A DNA stretch of 35,988 bases from 3107 sp965216225 (GTDB lineage Bacteria; Pseudomonadota; Alphaproteobacteria; Rhodobacterales; Rhodobacteraceae). The DNA lies in NCBI GenBank assembly GCA_965216225.1, contig CBDCFF010000010.1, positions 1-35,988 on the forward strand, written 5' to 3'. The translations under genes and the position numbers were made by a program. Below are positions 22,087 through 29,828 of the stretch, piece after piece (positions within the stretch are counted from its first letter, which is position 1; each line of letters opens with the position of its first letter). The notes beneath the pieces were generated by a model. That model was given only the letters and a program-made list of their open reading frames with translations. It did no database searches and was not told where the DNA came from.

Positions 22087-24121
22087 CTCGCTCTCCTGTC
22101 ACGATCAGGGCGTCGGCGGCGACGGCCCGGTTTTCCCCGCACAGAAGCGGGTTGATTTCGATCTCTTCCAGTTTGCCCTGCCATGCGGCCACAAATGCCT
22201 GCACGGCCATGACACAATCCAGTATGGCGTCGCGGTCCGCCGCCGCCGCGCCGCGATAGCCGTCAAGAACCCTGGCAATCCGCAGCCCGTTCAGGGCCGT
22301 CTCGACGGCCTGCCGCGAGGCCGGGATCAGCAGCGAGGCGCGGTCTTCCAGAAGCTCGGTCAGCACCCCGCCGGCGGCCAGCGTCAGCACATATCCATGG
22401 GCCGGGTCCAGCACAACCCCCACCAGCAGTTCGGCCACCGTGCCGGTGATCATTTCCTCGACCAGAAAACCGTTCGCAGGCATCGCCCCGGCTGCGGCGC
22501 GCACCGCGTCGGCGCTCATCAGGTTCAGCGCAACGGCGCCCGCTTCGGTCTTGTGCGCAATCCCGCGTCCCTTGAGCACGACGGGAAAGCCGATGTCGCC
22601 GGCCGCGCGCGAAGCGTCTGCCGGGCTTGCCGCCTCTGCCGACCGCGGCGCCCGGATGCCGTGGGCGGACAAGGCGGCCTTTGCCCCGGCTTCGCTCAGG
22701 CTCCGGCGGCTTTTGACCGCAGATGGCGGCAAAAGCGGCCCCGGCCATGCCCGTCCCTGTCCCAGCCACGCAGCGGCCTCTATCGCTTTCAGCGCCTCAT
22801 CCAGACCGCACATCGGGGCAATCCCTGCCGCAAGCAGCCTCAGCGCCTCGTGTTCCGGCATGTTTTCGTGAATCGTCGCGACGATGGCCATGGGCGTGGC
22901 GCGTTCCGACCGGGCGCGAAGGGCGCCCGTCACCACATCGTACCAATCCCTGACCGTACACCGGTCTTCGCGCGGGAAGTCGAGGATGATGACCCCCAGC
23001 GCCAGATCCGGATCCATCATCGCGGTGAAGGTGTCGCCCAGCGCCGCCGCGTTCCGCCAGATATAGGTGTGATAGTCGAGCGGATTGTTGAGCGCCACCA
23101 TCGGACCCAGCGCGGCTCGCAATTCGGAATGCTGTGTCCGGGTCAGGGGCGGCAGCCCTACCGCCAGATCGACGGCGGCATCGGCGATCAGGCTCGCCTC
23201 TCCGCCCGAACATGACATCGACGCGATGCGGTTCGATTTCAGCGGTCCCGTGATGTGCAGGAGCTTCAGCGTCTCCAGAAACACCGGGATCGTTTCCACC
23301 TGCGCGATACCCAGCCGCGCCAGCAGCGCCCGCGATCCGGCATCGCTGCCGGCCAGAGACGCGGTATGTGAAACCGTCGCCAGTTGCGCATGTTCCGACT
23401 TGCCTGCCTTCAGCGCGACGACAGGCGTGCCCTGTTCGCGGGCGGCGAGGGCCAGCGCCTCGAACGCGCGCAGATCGTCGATGCCTTCGATATGCAGGCC
23501 CAGTGCGGTCACACGCGGATCGGCCAGCATGGCCGCACCGATCCGCGACAGGCCGATCTGGGCCTGGTTTCCGGCTGTGGCGAGATAGGCAACGGGCACG
23601 CCGCGCCGCTGCATCGAGATATTCATCGCGATGTTGGAAGACTGGCTGATGATCGCAACGCCGGTATCCACATGCGCGCCGCCATGCTGATCGGGCCAGA
23701 GCGCGGCGCCGTCGAGATAGTTCACGAACCCATAGCAATTTGGTCCGACAAGTATCATGTCACCCGCTGCGGCCAGCAACTGTTCCTGCAAATCCGCCCC
23801 GTCGGCATCTTCGGCCTGCGCCTCCCGGAACCCGCTGGCCAGGCAAACCGCCCCGCCGGCCCCCATGGCCGACAATTCTGCGGCTGCGGCGATGGTCAGA
23901 TGCCGGTTGACCGCAAGATAGGCCGCATCGGGGACGCCCGGCAGATCGGGGATACTCCGGTACGCGGCTTCCCCTTCCAGTTCTTCCCGGACCGGATGCA
24001 CCGGCCAGATGTCGCCAGCATACCTGATCGCCCGGCTGTTGCGGATGATGTTGCGGCCCCATTCCCCGCCACCGATCACGGCGATGGATTTCGGGCGAAA
24101 GAGTTTTTGCAGCCCGTCCAT
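22004..24121 (-). CDS. NDP-forming acyl-CoA ligase (acetate-CoA ligase family)
   Basis: This 705-residue fused alpha-beta enzyme makes an acyl-CoA thioester with ATP or GTP hydrolysed to the diphosphate. It starts with the CoA-binding Rossmann domain (FRPKSIAVIGGGEWG) and continues with the ligase domains. These include the phospho-histidine motif TVSHTASLAGSDAG. The ATP-grasp part lies near residues 490-690 (GFPVVLKGRGIAHKTEAGAV, with the second His, then LEEIEINPLL). The position beside caiD and an acyl-CoA dehydrogenase suggests it activates crotonobetaine, carnitine or butyrobetaine in place of CaiC. The C terminus runs about 27 codons into caiD. The stop is 2 bp before the overlapping end of nothing else, so the overlap may be natural or come from a lost earlier stop. 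Confidence 0.88.
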   Translation of the reverse strand: MDGLQKLFRPKSIAVIGGGEWGRNIIRNSRAIRYAGDIWPVHPVREELEGEAAYRSIPDLPGVPDAAYLAVNRHLTIAAAAELSAMGAGGAVCLASGFREAQAEDADGADLQEQLLAAAGDMILVGPNCYGFVNYLDGAALWPDQHGGAHVDTGVAIISQSSNIAMNISMQRRGVPVAYLATAGNQAQIGLSRIGAAMLADPRVTALGLHIEGIDDLRAFEALALAAREQGTPVVALKAGKSEHAQLATVSHTASLAGSDAGSRALLARLGIAQVETIPVFLETLKLLHITGPLKSNRIASMSCSGGEASLIADAAVDLAVGLPPLTRTQHSELRAALGPMVALNNPLDYHTYIWRNAAALGDTFTAMMDPDLALGVIILDFPREDRCTVRDWYDVVTGALRARSERATPMAIVATIHENMPEHEALRLLAAGIAPMCGLDEALKAIEAAAWLGQGRAWPGPLLPPSAVKSRRSLSEAGAKAALSAHGIRAPRSAEAASPADASRAAGDIGFPVVLKGRGIAHKTEAGAVALNLMSADAVRAAAGAMPANGFLVEEMITGTVAELLVGVVLDPAHGYVLTLAAGGVLTELLEDRASLLIPASRQAVETALNGLRIARVLDGYRGAAAADRDAILDCVMAVQAFVAAWQGKLEEIEINPLLCGENRAVAADALIVTGERDDRHTDQDPARGRDPRSYARPARGQCD

Positions 24122-24123
24122 GG

Positions 24124-25284
24124 CTACGCCCCCAAAGGGCGCAGCAACTCCCGGCTGATGATATGGCGCTGAATTTCGCTGGTGCCGTCCCAGATGCGTT
24201 CCACCCGCGCATCGCGCCAGAACCGTTCGACGGGAAAGTCATCCATCAGGCCCATACCGCCGAAAATCTGCAATGTGGCGTCCGTGACACGCGCCAGCAT
24301 CTCGCTGGCGTAAACCTTGGCGCTTGCGATCTCGCGGTTGGCGGGCAGGCCCTGATCCAGCCGACAGGCGGCGGTCAGGGTCAGCAGGTCCGCCGCATCA
24401 ATCTCGGTAATCATGTCGGCGATCTGAAAGCTCACCCCCTGGAACCTGCCGATGGGCTGCCCGAATTGCCGACGCTCTGCCGCGTGGTTCAGGGCATGGT
24501 CGAAACAGCGCCGCGCCCGCCCGACGCAGTTGGCGGCAACCGTGATCCGCGTGGCGTAAAGCCATTCGTTCATCACCGCAAAACCGCCATCGACCTCGCC
24601 CAGCACCCGGGATTCGGGCAGGCGGCAATCGTCGAATTCCAGGATCATGTTCTTGTAGCCGCGATGGCTGACGGATCTGTAGCCGTCGCGGATGGTAAAA
24701 CCGGGCGCGCCGCGATCGACAAGAAAGGTCGTGATCCGCTTTGTGGGGCCGCGCGGGGTCGGCTCCTCACCCGTCGCGACAAAGACGATGACGAAATCCG
24801 CATGGTTGGCGCCGGAAATGAAATGCTTGGCGCCGTTCAGAACCCAGTCGCCGCCCTTGCGCACCGCCGAACATTTCATCCCGCGTATGTCCGATCCGGC
24901 GCCGGGTTCGGTCATGGCCAGCGCATCCATCCGTTCGCCCCGCACCGCAGGCAGCAGATAGCGTTCGACCTGTTCCCCCCGACAGGCCATCAGGATGTTC
25001 TGCGGCCGCCCGAAGAAGTGACACAGCGCCATGGAGCCACGGCCAAGTTCGCGTTCGACCAGGGCAAAATCCAGATGGCTCAGGCCGCCGCCGCCCACCT
25101 CTTCGGGGAAGTTGCAGGCATAGAATCCAAGATCGAGCGTTTTCCGCCTTATCTCCTGCGCGATCTCGTCGGGCACCTCGCCGGTGCGCTCGACAATCCC
25201 TTCATGGGGGTAAATCTCGTGCTCGACAAAGCTGCGGACGGTGGCGACGATCATCTCCTGTTCTTCGGTCAGTCCAAACTGCAT
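24124..25284 (-). CDS. Acyl-CoA dehydrogenase, probably for a betainyl-CoA
   Basis: This 386-residue FAD enzyme has the complete ACAD layout: N-terminal helical part (LTEEQEMIVATVRSFVEHEI), the FAD loop ALAMTEPGAGSDIRGMKC, FISGANHADFVIVF, RRQFGQPIGRFQGV and LQIFGGMGLMDDFPVERFWR. At the position of the SCAD/MCAD catalytic glutamate (YEGTSEIQ) it reads WDGTSEIQ with Asp366. I start at ATG 25284 (MQFGLTEEQ), preceded by GGAGAAG, instead of the TTG five codons earlier. It is two bases from the ligase start and diverges from the regulator. Oxidation of butyrobetainyl-CoA or reduction of crotonobetainyl-CoA is the likely step, inferred from neighbours. Confidence 0.87.
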   Translation of the reverse strand: MQFGLTEEQEMIVATVRSFVEHEIYPHEGIVERTGEVPDEIAQEIRRKTLDLGFYACNFPEEVGGGGLSHLDFALVERELGRGSMALCHFFGRPQNILMACRGEQVERYLLPAVRGERMDALAMTEPGAGSDIRGMKCSAVRKGGDWVLNGAKHFISGANHADFVIVFVATGEEPTPRGPTKRITTFLVDRGAPGFTIRDGYRSVSHRGYKNMILEFDDCRLPESRVLGEVDGGFAVMNEWLYATRITVAANCVGRARRCFDHALNHAAERRQFGQPIGRFQGVSFQIADMITEIDAADLLTLTAACRLDQGLPANREIASAKVYASEMLARVTDATLQIFGGMGLMDDFPVERFWRDARVERIWDGTSEIQRHIISRELLRPLGA

Positions 25285-25354
25285 CGGGCGCTTCTCCAAT
25301 CGGCGGGCAATGGGGAATCGCTAGCAGGGATTGTGTTCCGCAACTGTGCCGTTT
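25285..25354. promoter_or_regulatory. Short divergent promoter region between dehydrogenase and regulator genes
   Basis: About 70 bp separate the two divergent starts, so promoters and any operator for the AraC-type regulator must overlap here. GAACACAATC and the AT-richer stretch near 25330-25380 stand out, but no clear inverted repeat was found. Confidence 0.45.
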
Positions 25355-26314
25355 ATGTTCGAAATCATGCAGTTTTCGTTCAAAAAAGACTCTCCCCGCC
25401 CAGAGCGTGCGGCGGTTCTGCTGTTCGACCGCTTTTCCAATCATTGCCTCGCCAATCTTGTCGAACCGATGCGCGCGGTGAATACGCTGACCGGGCGACG
25501 GGCCTATGACTGGACCTGTCTGACCCTCGACGGGCAAAGCGTCGTTTCCTCCAGCGGGCTGCCCATCCTGCCGCACGGCAGGCTTGCGGATATTCAGACC
25601 GGGGATTATCTGTTTGTCATGCCAAGCTATGACGTGCAGGCCCTGGCGACGCCCGCTTGCCTGAACGCGCTCCGCGCTGCGTCCCGGCGATTCAGGGTCA
25701 TTGCCGGGCTGGACACCGGCAGTTGGCTGATGGCCGCCGCGGACCTGCTGACCGGGCGGCAGGCGACGATCCACTGGGACGCGATCGAAGGTTTTGCCGA
25801 AACCTTTCCCGAGGTGGACGTGGTGCGCCGCAAATATGTCATCGACGGGGCGCGCATCACCTGCGGCGGCGCGATGACCGCCTTCGACCTGATTGCAAGG
25901 CTGATCGGCCAGAGGTTCGGCGAAGCCATGCGGCTGGAGGTTGCGGCCTTCTTCCTGATCGGCAGCGCCGGGCATGACGATGCGCCGCCGGCCGCGCGGC
26001 CGAGATCGCGGCTGGTGGAAACCGCCGTCGGCCTGATGCAAAGCCATGTCGAAAACCCGTTGCCGATCCCGGATATCGCCCGACAGGCGGGATGCCGCCC
26101 GCGGGAACTGGAAAACCGGTTCCGCAGGGAACTCGCCGCCACCCCGCGCACCGTGTATCGCAGATTGCGATTGGGCGCGGCGCGGCGGTATGCGGAATCC
26201 TCTGCATATCCCGTTGCAGAGATCGCCCTGCGCTGCGGCTATCGCGACGCCGGCGCCATGACGCGCGCGTTCCGCCTGGAATTCGGCGTCACGCCGCGAG
26301 AGTTGCGGAGATAG
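25355..26314 (+). CDS. GlxA-family AraC-type transcriptional regulator
   Basis: This roughly 319-residue regulator has an N-terminal DJ-1/PfpI-like (GATase1-like) sensor domain (AAVLLFDRFSNHCLANLVEP, then AGLDTGSWLMAAADLLTGR). The usual nucleophile-elbow Cys is replaced by Asp in GLDTGS. Two AraC helix-turn-helix motifs form the C terminus: IPDIARQAGCRPRELENRFR and AEIALRCGYRDAGAMTRAFR, ending FGVTPRELRR. Regulators of this class (GbdR, CdhR) control betaine and carnitine use in Pseudomonas. Its divergent position next to the CaiD set therefore suggests it controls that operon. The start may be 25355 or 25367. A nucleotidyltransferase gene follows 7 bp later. Confidence 0.87.
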   Translation: MFEIMQFSFKKDSPRPERAAVLLFDRFSNHCLANLVEPMRAVNTLTGRRAYDWTCLTLDGQSVVSSSGLPILPHGRLADIQTGDYLFVMPSYDVQALATPACLNALRAASRRFRVIAGLDTGSWLMAAADLLTGRQATIHWDAIEGFAETFPEVDVVRRKYVIDGARITCGGAMTAFDLIARLIGQRFGEAMRLEVAAFFLIGSAGHDDAPPAARPRSRLVETAVGLMQSHVENPLPIPDIARQAGCRPRELENRFRRELAATPRTVYRRLRLGAARRYAESSAYPVAEIALRCGYRDAGAMTRAFRLEFGVTPRELRR

Positions 26315-26321
26315 GCCCGGC

Positions 26322-26987
26322 ATGTCCACCGGACAGCCTGCCGGAATGCCGCAGATGCCGCCAACGCCCCGAATGCCCCATGCGCACCGGCGACCGGTTC
26401 ATGTCATCCTTCTTGCGGCGGGCGCTTCCAGCCGTATGGGGGGGGTGGACAAGCTGCTGGAAGACGCGGCGGGTCATCCGCTGCTGCGCCGGGCGGCGCT
26501 GGCGGCGATCCGGTCGAATGCGGCGCAGGTCCATGTCATCGTGCCGGGGGGCGACGTTGCCCGCCGGGCGGCGCTGGCGGGGCTGGACATCGGCCTGCAT
26601 GAGAATACCGACGCGGCAGAGGGCATGGGCAGTTCCATTCGATGCGGCGTATCCGCCCTGCCCGCCACCGCCGGGGCTGTGCTGATCGCGCTGGCCGACA
26701 TGCCGGATATTCGGGCCGGGGATCACAACGCCCTGATCCGGCGCTGGGGCGAGACCGGGCGCATCTGCCGCGCCGCCACGATCCGGGGCGCGCCGGGTCA
26801 TCCGGTCCTGTTTCCGCGCCAGTGCCTCGATGACCTGATGCGGCTGGGCGGGGGCGACGGGGCGCGGGAATTGCTTCGCCGCGCGGGAAGCGGGGTTGAA
26901 CTTGTTCGCCTTCCGGGCTGCGCTGCCCGCACGGACCTAGACACACCCGATGACTGGCGGCGATGGCGCGCGGAAAACTCATTCTGA
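26322..26987 (+). CDS. MobA/MocA-like nucleotidyltransferase
   Basis: This 221-residue protein has the NTP-transferase signature VILLAAGASSRMGGVDKLL and the Mg-binding region VLIALADMPDI, followed by GAPGHPVLFPRQ. It matches the group that attaches CMP or GMP to molybdopterin (MocA, MobA), with MocA-type spacing. The first 24 residues are Pro/His-rich and atypical, so translation may begin at a later ATG (MPHAHRRP). A run of eight G lies inside the RMGG motif. It sits 7 bp after the regulator, and no molybdoenzyme gene is adjacent. The moaDE genes lie 6 kb downstream. Its nucleotide and substrate cannot be settled from sequence alone. Confidence 0.8.
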   Translation: MSTGQPAGMPQMPPTPRMPHAHRRPVHVILLAAGASSRMGGVDKLLEDAAGHPLLRRAALAAIRSNAAQVHVIVPGGDVARRAALAGLDIGLHENTDAAEGMGSSIRCGVSALPATAGAVLIALADMPDIRAGDHNALIRRWGETGRICRAATIRGAPGHPVLFPRQCLDDLMRLGGGDGARELLRRAGSGVELVRLPGCAARTDLDTPDDWRRWRAENSF

Positions 26988-27077
26988 TCCGCAGAATTGT
27001 CGGCGAAGCTGCAACACCTGCCACCGATCTGTCGGCAACTCTTGTTCCGGTGCGGGCCGCATTCTACATGGCAGATC

Positions 27078-27875
27078 ATGAAGCGGCTCATTCCCTTTCT
27101 CAAATCCCGCAAATCCGTGAATGTGATACGTCTGGCCGGCATCATCTCGGCCGGAAACCGGGGCGCACTGAATGACGCAAAACTCGCGCCCCTGATCGAA
27201 AAGGCATTCGCCAGGGGCAAACCCGACGCGGTGGCGCTGGTTCTGAACTCCCCTGGCGGCTCTCCGGTGCAATCGTCGCTGATCGCGGCGCGCATCCGGC
27301 GGCTGGCGCAGGAAAAGGGCATCAGGGTTTACGCCTTTGTCGAGGATGTCGCGGCCTCTGGCGGTTACTGGCTGGCCTGTGCGGCGGATGAGATCTGGGT
27401 GGACGAAAATTCGGTCCTGGGGTCCATCGGCGTGATCTCTTCCGGTTTCGGGCTGGATGAGTTCATAAGCCGCCACGGCATCTCGCGCCGGGTTCATGTG
27501 GCAGGCAGGTCGAAATCCATGCTGGACCCTTTCCAGCCGGAAAAGCCCGATGACATCGAACGGCTGAGAGGGCTGCTGGATCAGACCCACGAAAATTTCA
27601 AATCCCATGTCGCCGCCCGGCGCGGGGGCAGGCTGAACGGGGAAACCGATCTCTTTGCCGGTGACATCTGGGTTGGCCGGAAAGGGGTGGAACAGGGCCT
27701 TGCCGACGGGATCGGCCATCTGGCGCCAAAGATGAAGGAACACTTTGGCGACAGGGTCCGGTTCCGCGTCTTCGGACCGAGGCGGGGAGTCTTCCGGCAC
27801 CTCGGAGCGCGGTTCCTGTCCGATGCCCTGCTTGAGATGGAGGAACGCGCCGGGTTCGCGCGTTTCGGGCTCTGA
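27078..27875 (+). CDS. S49 (SppA/SohB-like) serine peptidase
   Basis: This 265-residue peptidase of the signal-peptide-peptidase family acts on membrane-inserted leftovers or envelope proteins. Landmarks are LVLNSPGGSPVQSSLIAARI, the nucleophile Ser94 in VEDVAASGGYWLACAADEI, the SVLGSIGVISS stretch, and the general-base Lys146 in AGRSKSMLDPF. The 52-residue Ser-Lys spacing is usual for SppA. There is no obvious N-terminal transmembrane helix, so it may associate through partners. The frame is open back to 26997, but ATG 27078 (MKRLIPFLK) suits the family. The stop abuts the next start (TGA ATG), coupling it to a small membrane protein. Confidence 0.88.
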   Translation: MKRLIPFLKSRKSVNVIRLAGIISAGNRGALNDAKLAPLIEKAFARGKPDAVALVLNSPGGSPVQSSLIAARIRRLAQEKGIRVYAFVEDVAASGGYWLACAADEIWVDENSVLGSIGVISSGFGLDEFISRHGISRRVHVAGRSKSMLDPFQPEKPDDIERLRGLLDQTHENFKSHVAARRGGRLNGETDLFAGDIWVGRKGVEQGLADGIGHLAPKMKEHFGDRVRFRVFGPRRGVFRHLGARFLSDALLEMEERAGFARFGL

Positions 27876-28043
27876 ATGATTGTCAAGGTCGTTCTGATCT
27901 TCCTGATCGCGATGGGTGTGCTGGCCATGTTCGGGCGGCTGCGCTTTCCCGGACAGACAAGGCTGAGGAGCCTGAAATGCCCGCGATGCGGGCGCTATCG
28001 TCTGGGCCGTGACCCATGTGAATGCGGCGGAGGCCACGGCTGA
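27876..28043 (+). CDS. 55-residue membrane protein with a C-terminal zinc-ribbon-like motif
   Basis: This small gene starts at the base after the peptidase stop. It encodes an N-terminal transmembrane helix (VVLIFLIAMGVLAMFG), a basic stretch (RLRFPGQTRLRSLK), and CPRCGRYRLGRDPCECGGG. The cysteines are paired as CxxC and CxC, fit to bind one metal ion. I do not recognise a named family. Immediate coupling to the S49 peptidase suggests a partner or accessory role in the membrane. It is followed 29 bp later by the antiporter gene. Confidence 0.75.
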   Translation: MIVKVVLIFLIAMGVLAMFGRLRFPGQTRLRSLKCPRCGRYRLGRDPCECGGGHG

Positions 28044-28049
28044 AATGGC

Positions 28050-28082
28050 GATGAATTGGTGATGGACTGGTGATGGACTGGG
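28050..28082. repeat. Three 11-bp tandem units at the antiporter start
   Basis: GATGAATTGGT, GATGGACTGGT and GATGGACTGGG follow one another. The last two units differ only in the final base. The third contains the proposed antiporter ATG (28073). The upstream ATGs in units 1 and 2 lead to immediate stops. Confidence 0.8.
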
Positions 28083-29035
28083 TTTATGTGGGGCTGGGCC
28101 TGTTCATCCTGTTGCTGGCTGGCGACGTGCTGGTCCGCGGCGCGGTGAACCTGTCGCTGCGGCTGGGCATTCCGGCCCTGATCATCAGCCTGACCATCGT
28201 CGCTTTCGGCACCTCGGCCCCGGAAATGCTGATTTCCGTACAAGCGGTGCGGGACCACGTTCCCGGCATCGCTCTGGGCAATGTGGTTGGCTCCAACACC
28301 GCGAATATCCTGCTGGTGCTGGGCGTACCCGCCCTGATCGCCGGACTTCGCTCTGCCGAATGCGACACCCGCAAGACCTATATCTTCATGATCATGGCCA
28401 GCGTCCTGTTCATCGGGCTCTGCGCCCTGGGACCGATCACCTGGATACATGGCTCCATCCTGCTGGCTGTCCTGGCGCTGCTGCTTGCCGATCAGATACG
28501 GGCGGCGCTGACGCATCGAAACAGCAGGAAGGGCGACCCTTCCGCACCGGGCGAAGACCCGCAGGAGGTCGAAGGCACCGATCCCGGCATGAGCTGGCTC
28601 AGGATCGCCGTCTTCATGGCCCTTGGCCTGATCGGCCTGCCGCTGGGCGCCGACCTGCTGGTCGATGGTTCCGTCAATATCGCCCGCACCTTCGGCGTCA
28701 GCGAGACGATTATCGGCCTGACGCTGGTCGCGCTTGGCACCTCGCTGCCGGAACTGGCGACCACCGTCACGGCGGCGATGCGCAGACAGGCGGATGTGGC
28801 GCTGGGCAATGTCATCGGCTCGAACATGTTCAACCTTCTGGCCATTATCGGTTTGGCAAGTTTTGTCGGCAATATTCCGGTCGATGAATCGTTCCTGACC
28901 TTTGACCTGTGGGTGATGCTGGGCGCATCCGTCCTGCTTGCTCCGTTTGTCTTTCTGGGATGGAACCTGACGAAACGCTGGGGTGTGGCGCTGTCATCGC
29001 TTTATGTGCTTTATATCCTTGCCGTCCTGAACTGA
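28073..29035 (+). CDS. Calcium/sodium antiporter (CaCA superfamily, YrbG-like)
   Basis: This roughly 320-residue inner-membrane exchanger has two homologous halves. Each carries the ion-binding alpha repeat: VAFGTSAPEMLISVQAV with ALGNVVGSNTANILLV, and VALGTSLPELATTVTAA with ALGNVIGSNMFNLLAI. The acidic residues of both repeats are present. A hydrophilic loop near residues 140-175 (GDPSAPGEDPQEVEGTD) separates the halves. I choose ATG 28073; a GTG lies directly before it. The SDR gene follows 10 bp later with GAGGAG in between. Confidence 0.92.
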   Translation: MDWVYVGLGLFILLLAGDVLVRGAVNLSLRLGIPALIISLTIVAFGTSAPEMLISVQAVRDHVPGIALGNVVGSNTANILLVLGVPALIAGLRSAECDTRKTYIFMIMASVLFIGLCALGPITWIHGSILLAVLALLLADQIRAALTHRNSRKGDPSAPGEDPQEVEGTDPGMSWLRIAVFMALGLIGLPLGADLLVDGSVNIARTFGVSETIIGLTLVALGTSLPELATTVTAAMRRQADVALGNVIGSNMFNLLAIIGLASFVGNIPVDESFLTFDLWVMLGASVLLAPFVFLGWNLTKRWGVALSSLYVLYILAVLN

Positions 29036-29045
29036 GGAGCGTGAG

Positions 29046-29828
29046 ATGAGCGGACGCGCCCTTGTCACCGGCGCCGCGCGCAGGCTGGGCCGGGTCATGG
29101 CGATCCGCCTGGCGGAGCGTGGTCACGATGTGGCGATCCATTACGCAACCGCCGAAAAGGATGCGCAGGACACCGCTCGGGCGGTCCGGGCTGCGGGCCG
29201 CAACGCCGTCGTCCTGCAAGCCGATCTGCTGGACGAGGCACAATCGCAGGCCCTGATCGCCCGTGCGGCAGAGGCGCTTGGCGGCACGCTCGGCTGCCTG
29301 ATCAACAATGCGTCGATCTTTGAGCATGACAACATCCATACGGCATCGCGCAACAGTTGGGACAGGCATCTTGAATCCAATCTGCGCGCGCCTTTCGTCC
29401 TGACCCAGAACTTCGCGGCGCAGGCGCCGGACCACGGCAATGACGCCAATGGGGAACTGATCGCCAACGCTTTGATCGTCAACATGCTGGATCAGCGCGT
29501 ACACAGGCTGACCCCGGAATTCATGAGCTATACAATCGCCAAAATGGGGCTGTGGGCGCTGACCCGCACCGCCGCGCAGGCATTGGCGCCGGGGATTCGG
29601 GTGAACGCCATCGGCCCCGGCCCGACCATGCGCGGGCGCCGACAGACCGAAGACCACTTTGCCCGGCAGCGGGAAACAACGATCCTGAAGCGCGGCCCCA
29701 ACCCTGCGGACATCGCCGCCGCGCTTGACTATTTCCTGTCGGCGTCTGCGGTTACGGGCCAGTTGATCTGTGTCGATGGCGGCCAGCATCTGGCCTGGGA
29801 AACACCATATCCACCGGTTACGGAATAG
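29046..29828 (+). CDS. Short-chain dehydrogenase/reductase, pteridine-reductase-like
   Basis: This 260-residue Rossmann oxidoreductase has a TGAARRLGR nucleotide loop, the TGxxxRxG variant found in pteridine reductases (PTR1, FolM), followed by LINNASIF. The active site reads Asp149 in VNMLDQRV, Tyr162 and Lys166 in SYTIAKMG. PTR1 likewise has Asp in place of the usual Ser, 13 residues before Tyr. Reduction of dihydropteridines or dihydrofolate is therefore the best guess, with NADPH favoured by the Arg pair. The substrate is inferred, not shown. It is the last gene before a 320-bp gap preceding uvrC. Confidence 0.85.
   Translation: MSGRALVTGAARRLGRVMAIRLAERGHDVAIHYATAEKDAQDTARAVRAAGRNAVVLQADLLDEAQSQALIARAAEALGGTLGCLINNASIFEHDNIHTASRNSWDRHLESNLRAPFVLTQNFAAQAPDHGNDANGELIANALIVNMLDQRVHRLTPEFMSYTIAKMGLWALTRTAAQALAPGIRVNAIGPGPTMRGRRQTEDHFARQRETTILKRGPNPADIAAALDYFLSASAVTGQLICVDGGQHLAWETPYPPVTE

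Noticed and set aside
25202..26329. 375-codon reverse frame opposite the GlxA-type regulator
   Set aside because: The forward strand has intact AraC helix-turn-helix motifs, and the reverse frame shows no motif.
26979..28037. 352-codon reverse frame opposite the S49 peptidase
   Set aside because: The peptidase motifs and the coupled small gene are on the forward strand. The reverse frame is a composition shadow.
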